The notes under the pieces: generated by a model
What the model was told of the DNA's origin: nothing
Database searches by the model: none
The model's input: the letters and a program-made list of their open reading frames with translations, nothing else
Position numbers and translations under genes: made by a program
In this document: piece after piece, positions 7,907 to 15,201 of the stretch
Layout: each line of letters begins with the position of its first letter
How positions within the stretch are numbered: the first letter of the stretch is position 1
Assembly (NCBI GenBank): GCA_036377415.1
Contig: DASUYK010000018.1
Span: 1-46,732 of the forward strand
Origin: DASUPK01 sp036377415
Lineage (GTDB): Bacteria; Actinomycetota; Thermoleophilia; Solirubrobacterales; 70-9
Direction of reading: 5' to 3'
DNA length: 46,732 bases

Positions 7907-8395
7907 TTGGTCCGGCTCGCCCTGATCGCGGATACGCATCTGCCGCGCGACGATCGCCGCCTCCCGCGGGTCTGCCTGGAGGCCCTTCGATCCGCCGACC
8001 TGATCGTCCACGCCGGTGACTTCAGCCAGTCGTCGGTGCTCGCGGAGCTGCGCGGCCTCGGGCCCGTCGCCGCCGTTCACGGGAACGTCGACAGCACGGA
8101 GCTGCGGCGGGAGCTGCCGGAGGAGCTGTCGCTGGATCTCGAAGGAGTCGTCCTCGGGTTGATCCACGACGCCGGGCCTGCGAAGGGGCGGCTGGAGCGG
8201 CTTCGCGTCCGCTTCCCCGCCGCCGACGCGGTGGTCTTCGGCCATTCCCACATGCCGCTCCACGAGGAGCGCGACGGCTTCCAGATCTTCAATCCCGGCA
8301 GTCCGACGGAGCGCCGTCGGGCACCGCATCGGTCGATTGGCGAGGCGACCGTCGCTGGCGACCGGATCGAGTTCCGCCATCTGCGCGCGGACTGA
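7907..8395 (+). CDS. YfcE/MJ0936-type metallophosphoesterase
   Basis: About 162 aa from TTG 7907 (GTG 7877 would add ten residues encoded by the repeat). All metallophosphatase blocks are present: 'ADTHLP' (DxH), 'HAGDF' (GD), 'HGNVD' (GNxD), 'IHD', and 'FGHSH' (GHxH), binding two metal ions. The size and motifs fit the small YfcE-like phosphodiesterases; the physiological substrate cannot be read from sequence. The start codon is uncertain because the repeat fills the leader; the 'gaggag' at 7887-7892 lies far from TTG 7907 for a normal Shine-Dalgarno. Confidence 0.85.
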   Translation: MVRLALIADTHLPRDDRRLPRVCLEALRSADLIVHAGDFSQSSVLAELRGLGPVAAVHGNVDSTELRRELPEELSLDLEGVVLGLIHDAGPAKGRLERLRVRFPAADAVVFGHSHMPLHEERDGFQIFNPGSPTERRRAPHRSIGEATVAGDRIEFRHLRAD

Positions 8396-8434
8396 GGCCG
8401 CCGGCCCAAGCTCGTTGGTTGGGATGATCTCTCG

Positions 8435-8905
8435 ATGACCGCGAAGGCGATCGTCGCCGCCGCGCTGAGCGCCCTGTCGCTTGCAGCCTGCTCCGACGAC
8501 GAGCCCTCGATCCCCGGCGATGCCGATGCCGACGCGGTCGAGGTGATCCGGGAGTGGGCGGATCAGCTTCGGACCGGTGACGTAGAGGCGGCCGCCGAGC
8601 GATTCGAGATCCCGGCCACGGTCCAGAACGGCACCCCGCCGCTGCGTCTGATCAACCGCGGCGAGGTGATCGCCTTCAACGAGTCGCTGCCCTGCGGTGC
8701 TGAGCTGACCGAGGCCGAACGGTCGGGGCGGTTCGTGGTCGCGACCTTCGAGCTCACCGAGCGACCGGGTCCGGGCGAATGCGGGTCGGGGGTGGGAGAG
8801 ACCGCGCGGACCGCCTTTGTCATTCACGGCGACCGGATCGCCGAGTGGCGCCGGGTCGCCGATGAGCCGCTCACCGAGCCGCCGTCGACGGAACCGGTGA
8901 TCTGA
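8435..8905 (+). CDS. secreted lipoprotein, SnoaL/NTF2-like
   Basis: 156 aa. The N-terminus has a short hydrophobic signal with a lipobox 'LSLAAC', so the Cys at about residue 19 should be lipidated and the protein anchored outside the membrane. The mature part ('VIREWADQLRTGDVEAAAE ...') resembles NTF2/SnoaL-like folds, where a helical N-terminus precedes a cone-shaped sheet. No catalytic residues are obvious. It is followed after one base by the VOC gene and is probably co-transcribed with it. Confidence 0.75.
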   Translation: MTAKAIVAAALSALSLAACSDDEPSIPGDADADAVEVIREWADQLRTGDVEAAAERFEIPATVQNGTPPLRLINRGEVIAFNESLPCGAELTEAERSGRFVVATFELTERPGPGECGSGVGETARTAFVIHGDRIAEWRRVADEPLTEPPSTEPVI

Positions 8906-8906
8906 G

Positions 8907-9329
8907 GTGTGGGACCAGATCGAATCGTTCGACTTCCTCTACATGCCCAGCACCGACGTGGCTCGCGATCTCGGCTACTACCAGGACGTCCTCGGTGCCG
9001 AGATCGTCTTCGCGATCGAGGCGTTCGGGACGCGGGTCGCGCAGGTGAGGCTCGCGGCCGGCAGCCCGCGCCTGCTGCTCGCCGGGCACATGGAGGGCGA
9101 GGCCCCGGTCGTCCTTCACCGGGTGTCGGATCTCGATGCGGCCGTCGCGGAGCTGGAGCGCCGCGGAGCGACGATCGAGGCCGAGTTCGGGTTCCCCCAC
9201 GGACCGGCGGCGGCCCTGCGCACGCCGGGCGGCCAGCGGCTCGCCTTCTACGAGCTGACCCGCCCGGAGGCCGACGAGCGTCTCAGCGGGCGGATGGACT
9301 TCGAACCCGCTCGATCACCGCGTCGGTGA
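8907..9329 (+). CDS. glyoxalase/VOC-superfamily protein
   Basis: 140 aa, GTG start one base after the lipoprotein stop. It shows the VOC beta-alpha-beta-beta-beta layout: 'DFLYMPSTDVARDLGYYQDVLG' in the first module, 'DLDAAVAELERRGA', and 'TPGGQRLAFYE' near the end. This class includes glyoxalases, dioxygenases and antibiotic-binding proteins; the metal ligands are not fully recognisable, so the activity is not assigned. Its 3' end overlaps the convergent dehydrogenase gene by 47 bases. Confidence 0.8.
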   Translation: MWDQIESFDFLYMPSTDVARDLGYYQDVLGAEIVFAIEAFGTRVAQVRLAAGSPRLLLAGHMEGEAPVVLHRVSDLDAAVAELERRGATIEAEFGFPHGPAAALRTPGGQRLAFYELTRPEADERLSGRMDFEPARSPRR

Positions 9330-10353
9330 ATTCGGTCGTGCTCGCGTGCCCCTTGAGGTCAGGCGTCCGGATTTCGGCGGCGACCTGCATCACGCCGTCG
9401 TAGATCGCGGCCGAGGCCCGCTCTGCCCGATCGAAGCCGGCCTCGCCCGCGTAGTGGAGGAGAGCCGCTACGGCGAGGATCATCGCCATCGGGTTCGCGA
9501 TGTCCTTTCCCTCGAGCGCGGGCGCCGTCCCGTGCGGAGCCTCGGCCATCGCGACCCGCACGCGGAGCTCTTCATCGAGGGAGAGGAGAACCGATTCGGC
9601 GCCGGCGATCGACCCGTAGAGCGGGAGAACGAGGTCGGAGAGAAGGTCGCCGTCGCGATTCAGGCAGGGGATCACCAGCGGCTCGCTCGCCCTTCCCGTG
9701 AGCAGTCCCGCGTAGGTGGCGTCGATCAGGAGCGGCTCGTACTCGACGTCGGGGTGGCGCTCGGCAGCCGCATCCATCTCCTCCTTCAGCATCCCCTCGT
9801 AAAGCGGACTGACGGTCCACTTCGGCCCCCCGTAGACGCGGCCGTCGATCTGCCTGGCGGTCCGAAAGGCGTACTCGGCGACGGCGCGGCAGTTGGAGCG
9901 GTGAATCACCTCGGTCCGCTGGGCGATCTCGTCCTCGCCTTCGGAGCGGCGGGTCTCCTCGGCGCCGTAGGCGTCCTCGACGGCCATCCGGACGATTGAG
10001 ATCGGATGATGGATTCCCGCGACGGGGCTCACCCCCGGGATCCGCCGGCCGGTCCTCACGATCACCTTCCCGTCGATCGCCTCGCGGATCAGGCGGTTCG
10101 GGCTACCGACATCGCCCGCGCCCTCCGGTGTGACGGTCGCGGCCTTGATCCCGAAGCCGGCCTCCGTCATCGCGCGCGCAGCCTCCCTGCACACCTCGTT
10201 ACCGGTGCGGCGCCGGTTCTCGAGCGAAAGGTCGAACCTCTCGAGCTCGACGTCGACGCCGATCACGTCCGGTGAGACGACCCGAAGCGCCTGCTCGAGC
10301 AGCTCCTGACCAGTCTGGTCGCCCTCGAGCACCACTGTTCTCAGCCCGGCCAT
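9283..10353 (-). CDS. isocitrate/isopropylmalate dehydrogenase-family protein
   Basis: 356 aa, ATG at 10353. This is a beta-decarboxylating dehydrogenase that uses NAD(P) and a divalent metal. Visible signatures are the N-terminal 'VVLEGDQTGQELL' (family GDGIG position), the substrate-binding arginines near 'IVRTGRR', the Lys/Tyr region, the metal-site block 'CLNRDGDLLSDLV', and the cofactor-site motif 'HGTAPALEGKDIANP'. It differs from canonical Icd and LeuB (a shorter, altered N-terminus and an unusual 'SIAGAESV'), so substrate and cofactor are left open. On the minus strand TAGGCT at 10368-10363 lies about 9 bases before the ATG. Confidence 0.82.
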   Translation of the reverse strand: MAGLRTVVLEGDQTGQELLEQALRVVSPDVIGVDVELERFDLSLENRRRTGNEVCREAARAMTEAGFGIKAATVTPEGAGDVGSPNRLIREAIDGKVIVRTGRRIPGVSPVAGIHHPISIVRMAVEDAYGAEETRRSEGEDEIAQRTEVIHRSNCRAVAEYAFRTARQIDGRVYGGPKWTVSPLYEGMLKEEMDAAAERHPDVEYEPLLIDATYAGLLTGRASEPLVIPCLNRDGDLLSDLVLPLYGSIAGAESVLLSLDEELRVRVAMAEAPHGTAPALEGKDIANPMAMILAVAALLHYAGEAGFDRAERASAAIYDGVMQVAAEIRTPDLKGHASTTEFTDAVIERVRSPSAR

Positions 10354-10368
10354 CCGCCCGCGAGCCTA

Positions 10369-10405
10369 TATGCGAGGGTGCTTTGCAGGAGCAACCGTCA
10401 GATGA
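10369..10405. repeat. palindromic repeat copy in the divergent IDH/zinc-protein region
   Basis: TATGC at 10369, then GGG-t-GCT, loop ttgcagg, AGC-aa-CC-GT and GATGA. It keeps the same bulged stem (t opposite aa) as the dnaE2 copy. It overlaps the presumed promoter of the minus-strand dehydrogenase and supplies the leader of the plus-strand gene at 10407. Confidence 0.6.
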
Positions 10406-10406
10406 C

Positions 10407-10736
10407 ATGAACGAGCCATGCACCTGGTGCGGTGCCGGCGTCGAGCCGGACGAGGGGTTTCGCGCTTATGAGCCGGCGGGGGAGCGCCGCGCGGTCTTCT
10501 GCCGCCTCGAGCACGTCGTCCCCTGGGCCCTCCAGGGAGCCCACTGGGACGCTGGGGCGCTGACCGAGCCCCCGTCGCTCGACGAGGGGACGAAGACCTG
10601 CTCGCACTGCGGCGCGGAGCTGTCCGACGCCCACGTGCTCCTCGTCCGCCATCGCGGCGAGCACCGGGTCGCCGACGGCTTCTGCTCGGTCGACCACATG
10701 AACGCGTGGGCGAAGGCCGGCGGACGCTGGCGGTGA
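10407..10736 (+). CDS. small protein with two tandem zinc-site modules
   Basis: 109 aa, ATG at 10407. An internal duplication is visible: module 1 has C-x2-C-G-A ('CTWCGA'), then 'FCRLEHVVPW'; module 2 has 'CSHCGA', then 'FCSVDHMNAW'. Each module thus carries Cys-x2-Cys and Cys-x3-His ligands, suggesting two zinc sites. No DNA-binding or enzymatic motif is recognised; similar small zinc-ribbon proteins are common in actinobacteria. The leader contains a palindromic repeat copy. The stop is followed by the small-RNA region. Confidence 0.65.
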   Translation: MNEPCTWCGAGVEPDEGFRAYEPAGERRAVFCRLEHVVPWALQGAHWDAGALTEPPSLDEGTKTCSHCGAELSDAHVLLVRHRGEHRVADGFCSVDHMNAWAKAGGRWR

Positions 10737-10779
10737 GCCGAGTTTCCGGTCGTTGCGGATTCTGCGCCGGGCGACGCAG

Positions 10780-10806
10780 TTGACTTGACGCGCCGGGGTG
10801 TAGGGT
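10780..10806 (+). promoter_or_regulatory. promoter of candidate small RNA 1
   Basis: TTGACT at 10780-10785 (overlapping a second TTGACG at 10785) and TAGGGT at 10801-10806, spacer 15. The -35 is strong for this window and lies just upstream of a hairpin-terminator unit with no open frame. Confidence 0.55.
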
Positions 10807-10812
10807 GACCGC

Positions 10813-10889
10813 ACTGAACAGAAACAGGTTGATCGCAAGATCAATCGAGTTCTCGTTCAAAGGAAGGGCCCGGGAAACCGGGCCCTTTC
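10813..10889 (+). ncRNA. candidate small RNA 1 (twin sRNA locus)
   Basis: About 77 nt, predicted from promoter to terminator. A closing stem TGAAC/GTTCA (10815-10819 with 10855-10859) encloses a perfect 6-bp hairpin TTGATC-GCAA-GATCAA (10829-10844). It ends in a 10-bp hairpin AAGGGCCCGG-GAAA-CCGGGCCCTT (10864-10887) followed by tttcg. Both loops are GNRA tetraloops. No protein is encoded. It does not match an RNA family I know; boundaries are inferred. Confidence 0.55.
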
Positions 10890-11010
10890 GCTTCTCGGCG
10901 ACTTTCTCACGGACGGGGTTGAGGAAACCGCCACTCCGCCCAGCCTACGTCCGAGGGTTGGTCCGGCGGTCGGGTTCTCCGCAACTTGCGAAGACATCCG
11001 TTTACGGCCC

Positions 11011-11038
11011 TTGACTCCCCCGTTGCGAGGCGTAAAGT
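11011..11038 (+). promoter_or_regulatory. promoter of candidate small RNA 2
   Basis: TTGACT at 11011-11016 and TAAAGT at 11033-11038 with a 16-base spacer, the best sigma-70-type promoter in the window. It starts transcription about 7 bases later, just before the second hairpin-terminator unit. Confidence 0.7.
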
Positions 11039-11044
11039 GCTGAT

Positions 11045-11100
11045 CAACGGAACAAGGGAAACCTTGTTCCCAGAAAGGGCTCGGGAAACCGGGCCCTTTC
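11045..11100 (+). ncRNA. candidate small RNA 2 (twin sRNA locus)
   Basis: About 56 nt. A perfect 9-bp hairpin GGAACAAGG-GAAA-CCTTGTTCC (11049-11070) is followed by a terminator hairpin AAAGGGCTCGG-GAAA-CCGGGCCCTTT (11074-11099, one G-U pair) and ttc. The layout copies RNA 1: promoter, GNRA hairpin, nearly identical GAAA-loop terminator. It may also serve as a terminator for the convergent hydrolase gene. Boundaries are inferred. Confidence 0.6.
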
Positions 11101-11168
11101 GCCGTCCTTGGCGAGTCCTCTGGCACGAACACCAGCTGGAGCCGTCGTGGACGGCACGGGTGGGCTGT

Positions 11169-12152
11169 TCAAGCTGCGGGTGGCTTCGGCTTCGGCTCCG
11201 CGGGCGACGGAGCGGCGAACGCCAGGATCAGCTCGGCGACCTGCTCCGGCGTCTCGACGTTGGGGGAGTGCCCCGCCTCCGCGATCAGCTCCGTCTGGGC
11301 ACCGGGAATCGTCGCGTAGCGCGCGAGCGCCTCCTCCGCGTCGTAGATCTGGTCCTCGGCCCCGAAGATCACGAGCAGGGGACCGCCGATCGCCGCGAGC
11401 CGCTCGTCGAGCGGCGCCTCGTCCGTGTAATCGCCCTCGGCTTCGCTCGACTCGTCGAAGGCGTCGTAGTTCATCGCACGCAGGTCGTCGACCACCTGAT
11501 CGGAGTTCTCGAACCCGGCCGAGATGCTGAAGTCGGGTGCGAACGCCTGCTGATACTGGCCTCGGACCACCGAGTCCGGGGAGATCTGCGCGACCCGGCT
11601 GAGGGCCTGGCCGATCACCGGCCAGGTGCCGGCCCGCTGGCTCAGCGAGAGGTCCCTGAAGCTGTCGTCGGCGGCCTGGTCGATGATCACCACCCGGGAG
11701 GCGAGCTGCGGACTCTGCTCGGCGATCGCGGTGGCGACGGTGCCGCCGAGCGAGTGCCCGACCACGGTCGCGCCGCTGACTCCGAGTGCCGCGAGCGCCT
11801 CCGCGACCGCGCTCGCCTGATCGGGGATCGAGTAGCCGGACCCGGGTTTGTCGGAGCCGCCGTGGCCGAGCAGGTCCACGCGAATCACCCGGTGGTCCCG
11901 CGCGAGCAGGGGCGCGACGTCGTCCCACCAGTTCATCGAGCACGTGTAGCAGTGGACGAGCACGACCGGGGTGCCCGACGGATCGCCCTCGTCGAGGACC
12001 TGAAGGGTCCCATTTGCGGTCTCGACCAGCTTCGCGCCGTCGTCGCGGATCTCCGCGTCCTTCGTGGTGCTGGAGAGCACGATCGCGTTGAGGACGAGCA
12101 GTGCGACGAGCCCGGCGAGCACGCCCAGGGTGACCTTGAGCCAGCGGCTCAT
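11169..12152 (-). CDS. membrane-anchored alpha/beta hydrolase
   Basis: About 327 aa, ATG at 12152, overlapping the stop of the upstream HD gene by four bases (ATGA), so translation is coupled. An N-terminal transmembrane helix (about residues 6-28) is followed by a classic alpha/beta hydrolase fold: oxyanion region 'VLVHCYTCSMNWW', nucleophile elbow 'VGHSLGG' (Ser), acid 'IFGAEDQIYD' (Asp), and C-terminal 'AEAGHSPNVE' (His). The catalytic triad is therefore complete. The substrate is unknown. The protein should sit on the outer face of the membrane and ends in a Pro/Lys-rich tail. Confidence 0.88.
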   Translation of the reverse strand: MSRWLKVTLGVLAGLVALLVLNAIVLSSTTKDAEIRDDGAKLVETANGTLQVLDEGDPSGTPVVLVHCYTCSMNWWDDVAPLLARDHRVIRVDLLGHGGSDKPGSGYSIPDQASAVAEALAALGVSGATVVGHSLGGTVATAIAEQSPQLASRVVIIDQAADDSFRDLSLSQRAGTWPVIGQALSRVAQISPDSVVRGQYQQAFAPDFSISAGFENSDQVVDDLRAMNYDAFDESSEAEGDYTDEAPLDERLAAIGGPLLVIFGAEDQIYDAEEALARYATIPGAQTELIAEAGHSPNVETPEQVAELILAFAAPSPAEPKPKPPAA

Positions 12153-12745
12153 GCGCCGGGCTCGCCCTCCGCACCCTCTTCCGGTCCGAGCCCGAGCTCG
12201 TCCGAATGCTCGGCGAGCGCCTCGATGATCAGGGCGATGTGCTCGTCCTGATCGACGCCGAGCTCTTCGATTCCGCGCTCGACCTCCTCGCGGCTGACCG
12301 CCGCCGCGAACGACGGCTGCTTCAGCTTCTTCTTCACGGACTTCGGCTTCATCCCCTCGATCCCGGTCGGCCTGACCAGGGCGCACGCCGCGACGAACCC
12401 GGAGAGCTCGTCCACCGCATAGAGCGTCTTCGCCAGCCGGGTCTCACGAGGCACCCCCATGAAGTCGGCGTGACCGGCGACCGCGTCGATCACCTCCTGC
12501 GGATAACCGCGCTCCTCCAGTTCCTTCAGCGCGTAGCGCGGGTGACCGGTCTCGAGGTCGGGGTACCGCTCGTAGTCGAGGTCGTGGACGAGCCCGGTGA
12601 CCGCGTAGAGCTCCTCGTCCTCGCCCCATTTGCGGGCGTACGCGCGCATCGCCGCCTCCACCCCGAGCAGGTGCCTTCGCAGCGAGTCCGCCTCGACCCA
12701 CTCCGTGACCAGGGCCCATGCATCGTCTCGTGAGACTTCGGCCAT
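12149..12745 (-). CDS. HD-domain hydrolase
   Basis: 198 aa. It belongs to the HD superfamily of metal-dependent phosphohydrolases: conserved His near 'RRHLLGVEAAMRAYA', the HD pair in 'TGLVHDLDYERYP', and a downstream His in 'DAVAGHADF'. Such single-domain proteins act on nucleotides or are of unknown role. It heads a two-gene minus-strand operon with the hydrolase. Only 23 bases separate its ATG (12745) from the murA ATG (12769), and the two promoters share the sequence TACTCTA. Confidence 0.85.
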   Translation of the reverse strand: MAEVSRDDAWALVTEWVEADSLRRHLLGVEAAMRAYARKWGEDEELYAVTGLVHDLDYERYPDLETGHPRYALKELEERGYPQEVIDAVAGHADFMGVPRETRLAKTLYAVDELSGFVAACALVRPTGIEGMKPKSVKKKLKQPSFAAAVSREEVERGIEELGVDQDEHIALIIEALAEHSDELGLGPEEGAEGEPGA

Positions 12746-12754
12746 GAGGCTGGC

Positions 12755-12761
12755 TACTCTA
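12755..12761. promoter_or_regulatory. overlapping divergent -10 elements of murA and the HD gene
   Basis: TACTCTA reads TACTCT on the plus strand (9 bases before the murA ATG) and TAGAGT on the minus strand (11 bases before the HD gene ATG). Neither start has a Shine-Dalgarno sequence. A weak -35, GAGACT at 12732-12737, is 17 bases upstream of the plus-strand hexamer. Confidence 0.5.
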
Positions 12762-12768
12762 GGCGCCC

Positions 12769-14070
12769 ATGGAGAAATTCATCATCCAGGGCGGTGTCCC
12801 GCTGTCGGGAGAGATCATTCCCGCGGGCAACAAGAACGCCGCGCTCCCGATCCTCGCCGCCTGCCTGCTCACCGACGAGGAGCTCGTGATCGGCAACGTG
12901 CCGCGGATCCGCGACGTCGAATCGATGCTCGGGCTGCTCGAGCGACTCGGGGTCGAGGTCGCCTGGAGCGGTGAGAACGAGGTCCGGCTCCGGGCCGGCG
13001 GTATCTCGAGCACCGAGGTTGACGAGGAGCTGGCGAACCGGATTCGCGCCTCATTCCTGGTGGCTGGCCCGCTGCTCGCTCGCTTCGGCCAGGTGAGGAT
13101 GCCACCGCCCGGCGGGGACACGATCGGGCGCAGGCGGCTGGATGCCCACCTCGACGCCTTCCGCGACCTGGGGGCGAAGGTCGACGGCGACGTCTGGCTG
13201 GAGCTCTCGGCGCCGTCCGAGGGCCTGAAGCCCAAGGGGATCTTCATGGACGAGCCGTCGGTGATGGGCACCGAGAACGCGCTCCTGGCCGCGGCCCTGA
13301 CAGAGGGGCCCACAACGATTGGCAACGCCGCCTGCGAGCCACACGTCCAGGACCTAGCCCGGCTGCTCTGCAAGATGGGCGCCCAGGTGGATGGGATCGG
13401 CTCCAACGTGATGACGGTGCATGGGCGCGACACGCTCGGCGGCGCCGAGCACGACGTCTGCCCGGACCACATCGAGATCGCGAGCTTCATGGCCCTTGCC
13501 GCGTCGACGGGAGGCGAGCTGCGCATCCCCGGGATCGTCAGCGAGGACCTCGAGGGTATCCGCCGACACTTCCGGCGGATCGGCCTTCGGACCCTCGTCG
13601 AGGACGACACCCTGCTCGTCCCGCCCGAGCAGAAGCTCACGATTCGCGACGACCAGGGTGACGCGATCCCGAAGATCGATGATGGGCCGTGGCCGGCCTT
13701 CCCCGCGGACCTCACCTCGATCGCCCTGGCGCTCGCCACCCAGGCCGACGGGACGATCCTGATCTTCGAGAAGATGTTCGAGAACCGGCTGTTCTTCGTC
13801 GACAAGCTCGTCGCGATGGGCGCTCGGATCACGCTGTGCGACCCCCACCGGGCGATCGTCAGCGGTCCGAGCCGTCTTCACGGGGCGCCACTGGAGAGCC
13901 CCGACATCCGCGCCGGGATGGCGATGCTCATCGCGGCGCTCGCGGCGGAGGGCACGTCGGAGATCGGCAACGTCGCCCAGATCGATCGCGGCTACGAGCG
14001 GATCGATTTGCGCCTGCGCGACCTCGGCGCCCGGATCGACCGGGTCGCCTCCGAGCGGGTTCCCGCCTGA
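12769..14070 (+). CDS. murA: UDP-N-acetylglucosamine 1-carboxyvinyltransferase MurA
   Basis: 433 aa. It catalyses the first committed step of peptidoglycan synthesis, transferring enolpyruvate from PEP to UDP-GlcNAc in the cytoplasm. The N-terminal 'GEIIPAGNKNAALPI' contains the essential Lys/Asn pair, and the EPSP-synthase-like repeats run through the protein. The catalytic loop reads 'PGGDTIGRR': residue 117 is Asp where most bacteria have Cys. The same natural change is known from mycobacterial MurA and gives fosfomycin insensitivity. It is transcribed from its own leaderless promoter, and a bulged GC-rich hairpin at about 14077-14104 separates it from hisZ. Confidence 0.96.
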   Translation: MEKFIIQGGVPLSGEIIPAGNKNAALPILAACLLTDEELVIGNVPRIRDVESMLGLLERLGVEVAWSGENEVRLRAGGISSTEVDEELANRIRASFLVAGPLLARFGQVRMPPPGGDTIGRRRLDAHLDAFRDLGAKVDGDVWLELSAPSEGLKPKGIFMDEPSVMGTENALLAAALTEGPTTIGNAACEPHVQDLARLLCKMGAQVDGIGSNVMTVHGRDTLGGAEHDVCPDHIEIASFMALAASTGGELRIPGIVSEDLEGIRRHFRRIGLRTLVEDDTLLVPPEQKLTIRDDQGDAIPKIDDGPWPAFPADLTSIALALATQADGTILIFEKMFENRLFFVDKLVAMGARITLCDPHRAIVSGPSRLHGAPLESPDIRAGMAMLIAALAAEGTSEIGNVAQIDRGYERIDLRLRDLGARIDRVASERVPA

Positions 14071-14076
14071 CGCAGG

Positions 14077-14104
14077 TCCCCGGGGGCAAGCTCGCTGCCG
14101 GGGA
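14077..14104 (+). terminator. possible murA terminator hairpin
   Basis: tccccgg...gca / tgc...ccgggga-type pairing: CCCCGG and GCA on the left arm with a gg bulge pair with TGC and CCGGGG on the right. There is no T-tract, so it may be a weak or factor-dependent terminator. Confidence 0.3.
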
Positions 14105-14120
14105 TTGCGTCCCGCGCCTC

Positions 14121-14126
14121 TAAGGT
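14121..14126 (+). promoter_or_regulatory. -10 hexamer TAAGGT of the his operon promoter
   Basis: TAAGGT ends 8 bases before the ATG at 14134. It fits the leaderless pattern but also contains 'aaggtgg', which could work as a Shine-Dalgarno for the same ATG; both readings favour ATG 14134 over GTG 14125. Confidence 0.45.
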
Positions 14127-14133
14127 GGCGCCG

Positions 14134-15201
14134 ATGATCCACCCGATCCCACCGGGCACCCGAGACATCCTCCCGGACGAGATGCGGGAGCTCCGCGAGC
14201 TCCAGGCGACCCTGATCGGGGTCTTCGAGCGCTATGGCTACGGCCAGGTGGCTACGCCGACTCTCGAGTACGACGAGGTCCTTCAGCGCGGCGAGGGACG
14301 CAGCGGGATCGGCGCCTATCGCTTCTTCGACGAGCGGGGGGAGCTCCTCGCCCTCCGGTCGGACATGACGATCCCGATCGCGCGGCTCGTCTCGACCAGG
14401 TTCGCGGACACGGAGCCCCCGATGCGGCTCAGCTATGTCGGCAACGCGTACCGCGTCATCCGTCCCCAGCGCGCGCAGGTCCGTCAGTTCATGCACGCAG
14501 GGATCGAGCTGATCGGGTCGCCGGCCCCCGAGGGAACCGCGGAGGTCCTGGAGGTGCTGAGCGTCGCGCTCGATGCCGTCGGGCTCAACCGGGCGGTGCT
14601 CGGGCTCGGCGACGCGGACCTCTACCGCCAGCTGCTCACAGAGCTCGGCGTCGAGGGGGAGGCCCGAGGGCGGATCCTCGACCGCCTCGCCGAACACAAC
14701 CTCGTCGGGCTCGAGGTGGAGGTGGACGGGGTCGAAGGACTCGACGCGGACGGCCGCGAGACGCTCCTGCGGCTGCCCGGGATGAGGGGCGGCGCGGAGG
14801 TTCTGGAGCAGGCGCGCGACCTGGGCGGCGCCGCCGTGGATCGGGCCACGCAGCGGCTGCAGGCGACCTACGACGGACTGGTCGAGCGCGGCGTTGCCGA
14901 CCGGGTCCAACTCGACCTCGGCCTGCTGCGTGACCTCGGCTATTACACGGGCGCGATCGTCGAGGTCTACGACCCGGCGCTCGGGCACATCCTGGGCGGC
15001 GGCGGCCGCTACGACGACCTGCTCGGGCGTTTCGGCCGAGCGCTCCCCGCGGCGGGATTCGGCCTGTACCTGGAGCGCGTCCACCTCGCCCAGGCGGAGG
15101 AGGAGCGGTTCATGCGAGAGCGCTCCGCAGATGCGAGGGCGCGCGACAGCGCGACCCGTAGGGGGCCGGAGGAGCGATCCGTTTCAGGAGGTGGCCGATG
15201 A
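14134..15201 (+). CDS. hisZ: ATP phosphoribosyltransferase regulatory subunit HisZ
   Basis: About 355 aa, a histidyl-tRNA synthetase paralogue without aminoacylation function; it activates the short HisG in the first step of histidine synthesis and mediates feedback inhibition. Class II signatures: 'PPGTRDILPDEM' at the N-terminus, motif 2-like 'MRLSYVGNAYRVI', and motif 3-like 'GGGGRYDDLLGRFG'. The last 25 or so residues (ADARARDSATRRG...) are encoded by a palindromic repeat copy and are likely not part of the fold. It overlaps hisG by four bases (ATGA) and is the first gene of the his operon. Confidence 0.93.
   Translation: MIHPIPPGTRDILPDEMRELRELQATLIGVFERYGYGQVATPTLEYDEVLQRGEGRSGIGAYRFFDERGELLALRSDMTIPIARLVSTRFADTEPPMRLSYVGNAYRVIRPQRAQVRQFMHAGIELIGSPAPEGTAEVLEVLSVALDAVGLNRAVLGLGDADLYRQLLTELGVEGEARGRILDRLAEHNLVGLEVEVDGVEGLDADGRETLLRLPGMRGGAEVLEQARDLGGAAVDRATQRLQATYDGLVERGVADRVQLDLGLLRDLGYYTGAIVEVYDPALGHILGGGGRYDDLLGRFGRALPAAGFGLYLERVHLAQAEEERFMRERSADARARDSATRRGPEERSVSGGGR
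15130..15185. repeat. palindromic repeat copy at the 3' end of hisZ
   Basis: GATGC at 15130, GGG-c-GCGC, loop gaca, GCGC-ga-CCC-GTA, then a second 3' half (GGAGGAGCGATCCGTTTC) ending at about 15185, just before the hisG Shine-Dalgarno. Orientation relative to the gene is opposite to that in dnaE2 and imuB. Confidence 0.75.
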
